From G025836975 sp048751585 (GTDB lineage Bacteria; Pseudomonadota; Gammaproteobacteria; Burkholderiales; Burkholderiaceae_B): a stretch of 64,000 nucleotides of DNA. Location: contig NZ_JAZHOB010000013.1 of assembly GCF_048751585.1 (NCBI RefSeq), forward strand, positions 12,104-76,103. The letters run 5' to 3'. The notes beneath the pieces are model-generated. The model searched no databases and was not told where the DNA came from. It saw only the letters and a program-made list of their open reading frames with translations. Positions 34,718-42,833 of this stretch are shown here, in pieces. Position 1 is the first letter of the stretch, and each line of letters starts with the position of its first letter. The translations under genes were made by a program, and so were the position numbers.

Positions 34718-35443
34718 CTAAAACCGTTCATGGCCCAGCAGATAGCGCCACTTGCCGGCAGGCAGGCCCGCCATGGGCAGGCGGCCGATGCGAATGCGCC
34801 TGATATCCAACACCCGCAATCCCACCTGTCCGCACATATCGGCAATCAGGCCAGGGGGCGGGTTCTTCAGGGCGAAGCGCAGCCGGGTTTCGCTCTGCCA
34901 GCTGACCTTGATGGGCGGCAAGGCAACGCCTTGCCAGGACAATCCATGATTCAGCCGTTTCAGTCCATCGCCAGGCAACTCCCCCGCGACCTCCACCAGG
35001 TATTCCTGCTCGATACGGGCAATGTCCTCGGTAAGCTTTCGACCTATGGCGAAGGCCTGCGTATAAATGACCAGGCCGCTCGCTCCCGGCTCCAGCGGCA
35101 TGACGGATTCCAGGCCTTTGAGGTCTCTTTTTACAAAATGCCGATCCGACGAGCCGTTGGAAACCTGATTCGCCGGCACAATCAGATCCGATACCGGGCG
35201 GCCCTCCGCGGCAAGATCGTAGCCGGAAGGCTGATGCAGCAGGATGGTGGCCGGCTTGTGGTCTTCGGCGCTCGCGCCCTCGGCCAGTTCCACCGCCAGA
35301 GGGGGATGCACACGAAATCCCGGCTCTTCGACGACCTGCCCGTTCACACGCACCCAGCCGCCTTCTATATAGTTCTCGGCCTCGCGGCGAGAACACGGCA
35401 GCAGCCCCGCAAGGTATTTGCTCAAGCGTATGGATTCATTCAT
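34718..35443 (-). CDS. RsuA/RluB/RluF-family pseudouridine synthase homologue lacking the catalytic Asp
   Basis: The 241-residue protein has an N-terminal S4 RNA-binding domain (LSKYLAGLLPCSRREAENYI near 7-26, then VRVNGQVVEEPG) and a C-terminal RsuA-type synthase domain. Active enzymes carry GRLDxxTSGLL, where Asp is the nucleophile. Here the equivalent stretch is MPLEPGASGL (115-124): Arg becomes Pro and the Asp becomes Glu118. The C-terminal segments (YLVEVAGEL, LRVLDIRRIRIGRL) are conserved, so the fold and RNA binding are probably intact. It may be catalytically dead and act as an RNA-binding factor, or be a subfamily using a different residue. Confidence 0.82.
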   Translation of the reverse strand: MNESIRLSKYLAGLLPCSRREAENYIEGGWVRVNGQVVEEPGFRVHPPLAVELAEGASAEDHKPATILLHQPSGYDLAAEGRPVSDLIVPANQVSNGSSDRHFVKRDLKGLESVMPLEPGASGLVIYTQAFAIGRKLTEDIARIEQEYLVEVAGELPGDGLKRLNHGLSWQGVALPPIKVSWQSETRLRFALKNPPPGLIADMCGQVGLRVLDIRRIRIGRLPMAGLPAGKWRYLLGHERF

Positions 35444-35584
35444 GGTTGGAAGCGCGCACCCGGGAAACCTTCATGCAGGCGCAGACTGTACCGCTGGCGA
35501 TGGCCCGGGTCAACCGGGCCGGCTTGCGGCACAGGCCTTGCTGACGTCGATGTTGTTTGACCTCACGCCTCCAGGGAGACTCAT

Positions 35585-37981
35585 ATGGCAACATCCAGGA
35601 CACCCACGTCCGGCCGCCCGCCCAAACAGGCATCCGTCGACACCGCTTTCGGCAATACCGACAGCGGCCCGGCGCTGCCGCCCGATCCCAAGAACAAGAA
35701 CCCCTCTGTCGCCAAGGCCGCCGAAGTGGACGCCATGGCGCGAGCCATGCCGTACAACCCCACAAAAGAATACGAGCATGGTCATGACAACGCCCTGGCC
35801 CCGAAAGCGGGCGCCGTGTCGCCGCCGGGTTCGGCCGACGCCACAGGCAGCACGCCGTCGGAAAAGAATCAAACCGCGAAGTATGGCGGGCAGGCCCAGT
35901 CTGGCCGAAATGCCGTGGGCGGTTCGCTGGATCGGGTACGAGCCGATGCCGACGGTCAGATGCTTACGACCAACCAAGGCGTGCGCATCGCCGATAACCA
36001 GAACTCCTTGAAAGCCGGCCTGCGCGGACCGGCGCTGCTGAAAGATTTCATCCTGCGGGAAAAAATCACGCACTTCGATCATGAGCGCATTCCAGAGCGG
36101 ATCGTACACGCGCGCGGATCGGGCGCGCATGGCTATTTCGAATGCTATAAGCCCTTAAGCGAATTGACCCGCGCATCGCTGTTCGCCGAGGCGGGCAAAA
36201 TCACGCCGGTTTTCGTCCGCTTCTCGACGGTGGCGGGCGAGCGCGGCTCCAAGGACACCGCGCGCGACGTTCGCGGGTTCGCGGTCAAGTTTTACACCGA
36301 CGAGGGTAATTGGGATCTGGTGGGCAACAATATGCCGGTGTTCTTCATCCAGGACGCCATGAAGTTTCCGGACCTCGTCCATGCGGTCAAACCCGAGCCC
36401 CACCATGCCATGCCGCAAGCCGCTTCGGCGCATGACACCTATTGGGACTTTGTGTCGCTCATGCCCGAATCCACCCATATGCTGATGTGGCAGATGTCGG
36501 ACCGGGCGATTCCCCGCAGTTTCCGCATGATGCAGGGATTCGGCGTGCACACCTTCCGCTTCGTCAACGAGGCCGGCCAGTCGGTATTCGTCAAGTTCCA
36601 CTGGAATCCCAAGCTGGGGACGCACTCCCTGGTCTGGGACGAAGCGGTAAAGATCTCAGGCGCCGATCCGGACTTCAACCGAAGGGATCTGTGGGAGGCC
36701 ATCGATGCGGGCGAATACCCGGAATGGGAGCTGTGCGTACAGACCTTTACCGAAGAGCAGGCAGCCAGCTTCAGTTTCGACGTCCTGGACGCGACCAAGA
36801 TCGTCCCCGAGGAGCTCATTCCGGTACAGCCCGTGGGCCGCATGGTGCTGAACCGCAATCCCGACAACTTTTTCGCCGAGACCGAGCAGGTCGCCTTCTG
36901 TGCCGCCCATATCGTGCCTGGCATCGATTTCAGCAATGACCCATTGCTGGCCGGCCGCATCCATTCCTATGTGGACACTCAGATCTCCCGCCTCGGCGGC
37001 CCCAATTTCCACGAAATCCCCATCAATGCGCCTCTGGCCCCCGTCCAGAACAACCAGCGCGACGGCATGCATCGCCAGACCGTGCATCGCGGCCGCGCGG
37101 CTTACGAACCCAATTCGCTGGGCGGCGGCTGTCCCTTCCAGGCGGGAACAGCCGGATTCACATCCTTTCCCGAACCGGTGGAGCAGGACGAAATACGCGG
37201 CAAGCCGGAAAAATTCGCCGAGCACTACAACCAGGCGACCCTGTTTTACGAAAGCCAGACCGCCTTCGAGAAGAAGCATATCGCGGATGCCTTCCGCTTC
37301 GAGCTCAGCAAGGTAACGGTGGCGCCGGTAAGGGAACGAGTCGTGTCCATGTTGCGCAACGCCTCCGAGGAACTGGCGGCGACCATCGCCCTGGGGCTGG
37401 GCATGGAGCTGCCGCCGGCAATGCCTCGCGCGCTACCGGACCCGCCGCAGCCGGAGATAAGCGATTCGCCCGCGCTTTCGCTTCTGGCGCGACCCGGGGA
37501 CGGCAGCGTCAGGACACGCAAGGTCGCCATCCTGGTGGCGGACGGCGTGGATGCCGCGTCGACTTGGTCCATGGCGAACGCACTGCAAGCGGAAGGAGCA
37601 ATTGTCCGCCTGGTCGGACCACGCGTGGGACCATTCAAGGCATCCGACGGCTCTCTGATCGACGCCGATGCGTCCCTGGAAAACCAGCCCGCCGTACTGT
37701 TCGACGCCCTGGTCGCGCCGGACGGCCCACAGGCCATCGAAACCCTGGTGTCTGATGGCCGCGCCCGGGAATTCATACAGGACCAATACCGCCATTGCAA
37801 AACCATCATGGCGGTCGGCAACGCGGCCATGCTGCTGGAGGCCGCGGGCCTTCCGGTGGACACCGAGGATGCCGGATTGATGGTCACACAGGAATGCGAC
37901 GCGTCGAGCGCGGCATGGTTCGTCCAGGCGCTGGCCAAGCACCGCCATTACGAAAGGGAATCCGACCCGCCCCTGGTGTAA
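35585..37981 (+). CDS. katE: Large-subunit catalase HPII (KatE type) with C-terminal DJ-1/PfpI-like domain
   Basis: Haem catalase that disproportionates hydrogen peroxide. The 798-residue protein has a long hydrophilic, probably disordered N-terminal tail (about 1-125), then the catalase core with catalytic His175 in ERIVHARG and Asn248 in DLVGNNMPVF. The proximal haem Tyr region is HSYVDTQISRLGGPNF. A flavodoxin-like DJ-1/PfpI domain occupies about 640-798 (KVAILVADGVDAASTW). This two-domain layout defines clade-2 large catalases. The ATG at 35585 follows GGGAG. It appears monocistronic; stationary-phase control is usual for katE but no promoter was identified. Confidence 0.95.
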   Translation: MATSRTPTSGRPPKQASVDTAFGNTDSGPALPPDPKNKNPSVAKAAEVDAMARAMPYNPTKEYEHGHDNALAPKAGAVSPPGSADATGSTPSEKNQTAKYGGQAQSGRNAVGGSLDRVRADADGQMLTTNQGVRIADNQNSLKAGLRGPALLKDFILREKITHFDHERIPERIVHARGSGAHGYFECYKPLSELTRASLFAEAGKITPVFVRFSTVAGERGSKDTARDVRGFAVKFYTDEGNWDLVGNNMPVFFIQDAMKFPDLVHAVKPEPHHAMPQAASAHDTYWDFVSLMPESTHMLMWQMSDRAIPRSFRMMQGFGVHTFRFVNEAGQSVFVKFHWNPKLGTHSLVWDEAVKISGADPDFNRRDLWEAIDAGEYPEWELCVQTFTEEQAASFSFDVLDATKIVPEELIPVQPVGRMVLNRNPDNFFAETEQVAFCAAHIVPGIDFSNDPLLAGRIHSYVDTQISRLGGPNFHEIPINAPLAPVQNNQRDGMHRQTVHRGRAAYEPNSLGGGCPFQAGTAGFTSFPEPVEQDEIRGKPEKFAEHYNQATLFYESQTAFEKKHIADAFRFELSKVTVAPVRERVVSMLRNASEELAATIALGLGMELPPAMPRALPDPPQPEISDSPALSLLARPGDGSVRTRKVAILVADGVDAASTWSMANALQAEGAIVRLVGPRVGPFKASDGSLIDADASLENQPAVLFDALVAPDGPQAIETLVSDGRAREFIQDQYRHCKTIMAVGNAAMLLEAAGLPVDTEDAGLMVTQECDASSAAWFVQALAKHRHYERESDPPLV

Positions 37982-38108
37982 ACAGCCTTTCGCTTTTCTT
38001 TTTCTGTTGCCTGCCGCCCTACGCCCAAAGCGCCGGGGCGGCTTTTCTTGGCGTGGCGGCGTAAAATCGTATCGAATCCCTTGGTTTTCCGGCTCTCCCT
38101 ATAGCACT

Positions 38109-39053
38109 ATGCATGCCCCGCCCCTGGCTGTGAACCGCAGCGCTTTTCCCTACGACTACGCCCGCATCGAATCCGTCGTTTCGGAATTCCTGCCTCGATG
38201 GCGCGACATGGGCTTCGATGCCGTCGTAGCCATTGCGCGCGGGGGCCTGGTTCCGGCGCTGATGGCGTCCACCGAATTAAGCGTGCCCCTGCATGCGCTT
38301 TCGTATTCCCGCGCGGACCGCCGCGTATCGTGGTTCACCGTCAGCCAACCCCCGGCAAAATCCAGACTGCTGCTGGTTGAAGATATCGCGGGACGGGGCA
38401 CGACCTTGTCCGACTGCATCGAGTTCCTGCGCCGGCAGGGATACGAGTTCAGCGTCTTCACCCTGGCCTACGATGCCGACTCGCGCGTCCAGCCCGATTT
38501 CGGCATGGAGATCCCCATGGGGTTCCGGGCCTGGTTTCCATGGGAAAGAACGTCAATAACAGAGTCGTTCGGGCAAACCCGCAACTGCCCGGACCAGCCG
38601 GAGTATCGCTACGCGTCATGGGCCATCGATCTGGACGGCGTGCTACTGATGGACTTGCCCGAACAGCAATACGCGCAGGCGCTGCACGAAACTCTGGCGC
38701 AACGCGACCTGCTGCTGCCGGCCGAGGTCCTGCCCGGCCTGGATTTGACCGATATCACCATCATTACGGGCCGGCCCGAACAGGACAGGACTCGCACGCA
38801 GGCCTGGCTGAACCGCCATGGATTCCACGGACCGCTGGTCATGCGCGACGAGCGCCGCCATACGGCTGAACAAACGCCGCAACACAAAGCCGAGTCCATC
38901 CTTGCCCGCTGCCACACCCACTTCATAGAAAGCGATCCCATCCAGGCGCTGGACATTGCCCATCGCGCCAAGGTGGCCAGGGTCATATGGTGGAATGGCG
39001 GCCAGGCGCTGGCGGTTTACGCCAATCCTGTCGCATCGTTGCACCTGGCATAG
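38109..39053 (+). CDS. Fusion of a phosphoribosyltransferase-like domain and a HAD-like domain
   Basis: The 314-residue protein joins two catalytic folds. Residues about 18-150 resemble a type I phosphoribosyltransferase: VVAIARGGLVPALMA and the PRPP-binding loop LLLVEDIAGRGTTLSDC (87-103). Residues about 170-300 resemble a HAD hydrolase: AIDLDGVLL (172-180) with the nucleophile/acid DxD pattern, ITGRPEQDR as motif II, and HKAESI and ESDPIQAL as motifs III and IV. A plausible role is nucleotide or base salvage with removal of a phosphate, but no substrate can be assigned. The start at 38109 was chosen because the upstream frame is not conserved-looking. It stands alone between katE and the FMN enzyme gene. 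Confidence 0.8.
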   Translation: MHAPPLAVNRSAFPYDYARIESVVSEFLPRWRDMGFDAVVAIARGGLVPALMASTELSVPLHALSYSRADRRVSWFTVSQPPAKSRLLLVEDIAGRGTTLSDCIEFLRRQGYEFSVFTLAYDADSRVQPDFGMEIPMGFRAWFPWERTSITESFGQTRNCPDQPEYRYASWAIDLDGVLLMDLPEQQYAQALHETLAQRDLLLPAEVLPGLDLTDITIITGRPEQDRTRTQAWLNRHGFHGPLVMRDERRHTAEQTPQHKAESILARCHTHFIESDPIQALDIAHRAKVARVIWWNGGQALAVYANPVASLHLA

Positions 39054-39191
39054 ACACAAGCTTTACCATGCCTGCATAACATCGGCGGCACATGCGAAAA
39101 TCGTGGCCGGGAATTTGTTGTACTTTTAATTAAAATGAAGCATTCCGCCTAGTCCGATATTGATTCCATACTAATAAACCAGGAGCCAGAC

Positions 39192-40352
39192 TTGCCTACG
39201 CCTTCCAAAATGACTTGCGTCGAAGACTTCCGCCAATTGGCGGAACGCCGCGTGCCCCGGATGTTCTACGATTACGCCGATTCCGGCTCTTGGACTGAAA
39301 GCACTTACCGCGCCAACGAGGAAGACTTCCAGAAGCTGAAATTCCGTCAGCGGGTGGCCGTCGACATCGAGAAGCGCACGCACCGCTCTTCCATGATAGG
39401 CATCGATGTGGCCATGCCGGTGGCGATCGCCCCCACCGGCCTGACCGGCATGCAACACGCCGACGGCGAAATCCTGGGCGCCAAGGCGGCTGAAAAATTC
39501 GGCATACCTTTTACCTTGTCCACCATGAGCATCTGCTCCATCGAAGACATTGCCGCTCATACCAGCAAGCCTTTCTGGTTCCAGCTGTATGTCATGCGCG
39601 ACCGCGACTTCATGGAGCGCCTGATCGACCGGGCCAAGGCGGCGAATTGCTCGGCGCTGGTGCTTACCCTGGACCTTCAGGTACTGGGCCAGCGCCACAA
39701 AGACATAAAGAATGGCCTGTCCACGCCGCCCAAGCCCACGTTGGCGAACCTGATCAATCTGGCCACCAAGCCGCGCTGGTGCCTGAACATGCTGGGCACC
39801 AAGCGGCGCAGCTTCGGCAATATCGTCGGCCATGCCAAAGGCGTAAGCGACCTTTCCTCGCTGTCCTCCTGGACGGCCGAACAGTTCGATCCCTGCCTCA
39901 GCTGGAAAGACATCGAGTGGATCAAGGAAAGATGGGGCGGCAAGCTGGTCCTGAAAGGAATCATGGACGAGCAGGATGCGCGCCTGGCCGTGGAATCGGG
40001 CGCCGATGCGCTGCTGGTATCCAACCACGGCGGGCGCCAGCTTGACGGCGCCCCTTCATCGATATCGGCCGTACCGCGCATTGCGCATGCCGTGGGCAAA
40101 GAAATTGAAGTCTGGATGGATGGCGGAATACGTTCCGGGCAAGACGTATTGAAGGCCATAGCGCTGGGCGCCAAAGGCACCATGATAGGCCGCTCCTTCC
40201 TGTACTCGCTGGGCGCCATGGGCGAGGCCGGCGTCTACCGCTGCCTGCAGATGATCGCCAACGAACTGGACATCACCATGGGCTTCTGCGGGCATACCGA
40301 CATCCATAATATCGACCGCTCCATCTTGCTGAATCCGGAGATTTTCGATTGA
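39192..40352 (+). CDS. FMN-dependent alpha-hydroxy acid dehydrogenase (LldD/glycolate oxidase family)
   Basis: The 386-residue TIM barrel oxidises a 2-hydroxy acid to a 2-keto acid. Family landmarks include MFYDYADSGSWTESTYRAN near the start, PVAIAPTGLTGM, the flavin-contacting STMSICSIEDIA, FWFQLYV, LVLKGIMDEQDA, active-site His in LLVSNHGGRQLDG, and WMDGGIRSGQDVLKAIALGAK. L-lactate is possible but unproven. The start is TTG at 39192 with AGGAG six bases upstream; the next ATG (39210) has no ribosome site at workable distance. It ends in a TGATG junction with the next gene. Confidence 0.92.
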   Translation: MPTPSKMTCVEDFRQLAERRVPRMFYDYADSGSWTESTYRANEEDFQKLKFRQRVAVDIEKRTHRSSMIGIDVAMPVAIAPTGLTGMQHADGEILGAKAAEKFGIPFTLSTMSICSIEDIAAHTSKPFWFQLYVMRDRDFMERLIDRAKAANCSALVLTLDLQVLGQRHKDIKNGLSTPPKPTLANLINLATKPRWCLNMLGTKRRSFGNIVGHAKGVSDLSSLSSWTAEQFDPCLSWKDIEWIKERWGGKLVLKGIMDEQDARLAVESGADALLVSNHGGRQLDGAPSSISAVPRIAHAVGKEIEVWMDGGIRSGQDVLKAIALGAKGTMIGRSFLYSLGAMGEAGVYRCLQMIANELDITMGFCGHTDIHNIDRSILLNPEIFD

Positions 40353-41293
40353 TGAACTCTCCTTCCCAAACCCACGCCGTCGTCGTCGGCGGCGGCAACA
40401 TGGGCGCCGATGTGGCGGTCGTCCTGTTGCGCGCGCAGTGCCGCACGACCATCGTCGAGCCGGACGCCTCCCGGCACGCGAATATCGCGGGGCGCATAAA
40501 CGCCAGCCTGGCCCATCTGGATTGCGCCCAGAACAAGCGTTACGCCACCATCGTTTCTTCGCTGGAAGATGCCGATTGGGCTGCCGCCCGGCTGGTCATC
40601 GAATGCATCCCCGAACAGCTTGACCTGAAGCAAAAATTGTTCGGCAAGCTGGTGGACCTGTCCACCCCAGACACGGTCCTGTGCAGCAACAGCTCCAGCT
40701 ACCCTATCAGCCAGATCGCCCAAGGGCTGCCCACGCAGAATCGCATGCTGGGCCTGCACTTCTTCATGCCCGCGCACATTATCCCCCTGGTCGAAGTGGT
40801 GTTGGGCCCCGATACCGACGCAAGCCTGGGCGATGCGCTGGCGGCCTTCATGCGCCGCTGCGGCAGCGTCCCGGTCCTGGTCAAAAAGGACGTCCCGGGC
40901 TTTCTGGCCAACCGCCTTCAGCACGCCCTGGCGCGTGAAGCTTATGCATTGATCGAGCAAGGCATTGCCAGCCCCGAAGATATCGACGCCGCCGTGCGTT
41001 TCGGTTTCGGTTTCCGCTACCTGGCCGCCGGCCCCGTGCTCCAGCGCGACCATGGCGGCCTGGACGTGCACTGCGCCGCTGCCCGCACCATGTATCCCAC
41101 CCTTTGCAATGCCGACTCACCCGCCTCCATACTGGCCGAACGCGCCGATGCGGGGAAAACCGGCATGAAGGCGGGCGAAGGCTTCTACAAGTGGACACCT
41201 GAAAGCATCGAAGCCGAGCGCAAGCGCTACGATGCGCTGCTGCGAGCCGGACTGGAACTGCTGGCCGCCGAGCTGCCTGAAATCAAGCCCTGA
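40352..41293 (+). CDS. 3-hydroxyacyl-CoA-dehydrogenase-family NAD-dependent oxidoreductase
   Basis: The 313-residue protein has the NAD-binding opening AVVVGGGNMGADVAVVLL, IPEQLDLKQKLFGKL, catalytic His in LGLHFFMPAHIIPLVE, and a C-terminal 3HCDH helical domain ending AGEGFYKWTPE. It is the same broad family as the protein at 24983-25936. It overlaps the FMN-enzyme stop by one base (TGATG), so the two are co-translated and probably act in one pathway on a hydroxy acid. Substrate unassigned; it may use free acids rather than CoA esters. Confidence 0.88.
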   Translation: MNSPSQTHAVVVGGGNMGADVAVVLLRAQCRTTIVEPDASRHANIAGRINASLAHLDCAQNKRYATIVSSLEDADWAAARLVIECIPEQLDLKQKLFGKLVDLSTPDTVLCSNSSSYPISQIAQGLPTQNRMLGLHFFMPAHIIPLVEVVLGPDTDASLGDALAAFMRRCGSVPVLVKKDVPGFLANRLQHALAREAYALIEQGIASPEDIDAAVRFGFGFRYLAAGPVLQRDHGGLDVHCAAARTMYPTLCNADSPASILAERADAGKTGMKAGEGFYKWTPESIEAERKRYDALLRAGLELLAAELPEIKP

Positions 41294-41309
41294 AACGCCG
41301 TGGCGCGAA

Positions 41310-41900
41310 TCAAGCCGAAGGATCGGTCGTTTCACCGCTAAGGCGCGGCCGATCCGCTTCCTCGCGGCTCAAAGGCTGCACTTCCCGCATGGATTGAAGG
41401 CAGCGGGTCGTCAGGCGCTGATACTGCCGTGTACCGAAAGATTTATGGGCAATATCGGCATCGGTCAATTCCCGTAATACCCGCGCCGGCGCCCCCACCA
41501 CCAAGCGGCGCGAAGGAACCACCAGACCGGCTTTCACGAAGGCCATGGCTGCGACAATGCTCGATTCGCCGATCACCGCCTGGTCCATCACAACCGCATT
41601 CATCCCGACCAGCGCATTTCGCCCTATCGTGCAGCCATGCAGGACGGCGCCATGCCCTATATGCCCATCCGCTTCGACCACCGTGTCGTTTTCGGCAACG
41701 CCGTGGATGACACAGGTATCCTGCACATTGGAACCCTCTTTCAGGACGATGCGCCCGAAGTCGCCGCGCAGACTGGCCAGCGGCCCCACATAGACACCCG
41801 GCCCCACGATGACATCGCCTATCAATACCGCGCTGGGATGCACGTAAGCGGACGGATCAACCACGGGCGTGATTCCATCGATGGCATAGACTTTCAGCAT
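41310..41900 (-). CDS. Gamma-class carbonic-anhydrase-like hexapeptide-repeat protein (PaaY/CaiE type)
   Basis: The 196-residue protein forms a left-handed beta helix of hexapeptide repeats (VIVGPGVYVGPLASLRGD through VIGESSIVAAMAFVKAG). Probable metal-binding histidines are in CVIHG and GHIGHGAVLHG. The C-terminal helix contains QYQRLTTRCLQSM, as in PaaY, which acts as a thioesterase in phenylacetate breakdown; CaiE is the carnitine homologue. It is convergent with the 3HCDH-family gene to its left, separated by 16 bases. Function here is likely CoA-ester housekeeping, but this is not proven. Confidence 0.88.
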   Translation of the reverse strand: MLKVYAIDGITPVVDPSAYVHPSAVLIGDVIVGPGVYVGPLASLRGDFGRIVLKEGSNVQDTCVIHGVAENDTVVEADGHIGHGAVLHGCTIGRNALVGMNAVVMDQAVIGESSIVAAMAFVKAGLVVPSRRLVVGAPARVLRELTDADIAHKSFGTRQYQRLTTRCLQSMREVQPLSREEADRPRLSGETTDPSA

Positions 41901-42056
41901 GGTATGGTCTCCGGAGTTTTATTGGTATACGGCGTCGCACAAGGCCAAGCTGCAATGTACCAGCAAGAAAGCATGGCCATCAACGCCAGCCGTCCATCGC
42001 ATCACGCCCGCTGCTGTGATTAAATTGCCCCTACACAGGAACGGCAAGGAAACGGA

Positions 42057-42779
42057 ATGGCGCAGCACGTATTGGTAACAGGCGGCAGCAAGGGCATAGG
42101 CAAAGCCATAGTGGAGCGACTCTCGCAGGATGGGCTTCACCCCATCAACCTGGACATCAATCCGCCCGCGGCCCTTTCCCCGAATGAACTATATGTTCCC
42201 ATCGACTTGCTGGACACGGAATCCCTGCGTACTTGCTTGAGCACGCTGCAGTCCCGGTATGCCATTACCCGTTTGGTCAACAATGCCGGGATGGTCCAGC
42301 CTGCCTCGCTGGAGGAAACCGATATCAAGGCATTGCGCAAGGTCGCCCGGCTGAACCTGGAAGTGCCCCTGCTCCTGACGCAAAGCGTGCTGCCCACCAT
42401 GAAGTCGGCCGGATTCGGCAGGATAGTCAACATCAGTTCGCGGGCCGCGCTGGGCAAGGAATTGCGCAGCGCCTACTCCGCCTCGAAAGCCGGCCTGATC
42501 GGCCTGACGCGCACTTGGGCACTGGAGCTGGCGCGCCACGGAATCACCGTCAATGCGATCGGCCCCGGCCCCATAGCCACCGAACTGTTCATGAACGCCA
42601 ACCCACCCGACGCGGAGCGAACCCGCCAGATTCTGGCCAGCGTACCCGTGCAAAGGCTGGGCCGGCCGGAGGAGGTCGCGCACGGCGTGGCCAGCTTCAT
42701 GGACGAGCGCGCCGGCTTCATCACCGGCCAGGTGCTGTACATATGCGGAGGGATAACCGTCGGTTTGTGCGGCGCCTGA
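42057..42779 (+). CDS. Short-chain dehydrogenase/reductase (SDR)
   Basis: The 240-residue classical SDR shows LVTGGSKGIGKAIVERL, LVNNAGMVQPASLEE, catalytic Ser in VNISSRAALG, YSASKAGLIGL and the C-terminal YICGGITVGLCGA. The ribosome site AAGGAA precedes the ATG. It is 156 bases from the divergent PaaY-like gene and 54 bases upstream of the sorbosone-dehydrogenase-like gene. It could be grouped with either neighbour. Substrate unknown. Confidence 0.88.
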   Translation: MAQHVLVTGGSKGIGKAIVERLSQDGLHPINLDINPPAALSPNELYVPIDLLDTESLRTCLSTLQSRYAITRLVNNAGMVQPASLEETDIKALRKVARLNLEVPLLLTQSVLPTMKSAGFGRIVNISSRAALGKELRSAYSASKAGLIGLTRTWALELARHGITVNAIGPGPIATELFMNANPPDAERTRQILASVPVQRLGRPEEVAHGVASFMDERAGFITGQVLYICGGITVGLCGA

Positions 42780-42833
42780 CAAGCCGCAAGGCACGATATT
42801 TGCCCCTTCTCGGTTTTATCGCGGGAGGCAGGT

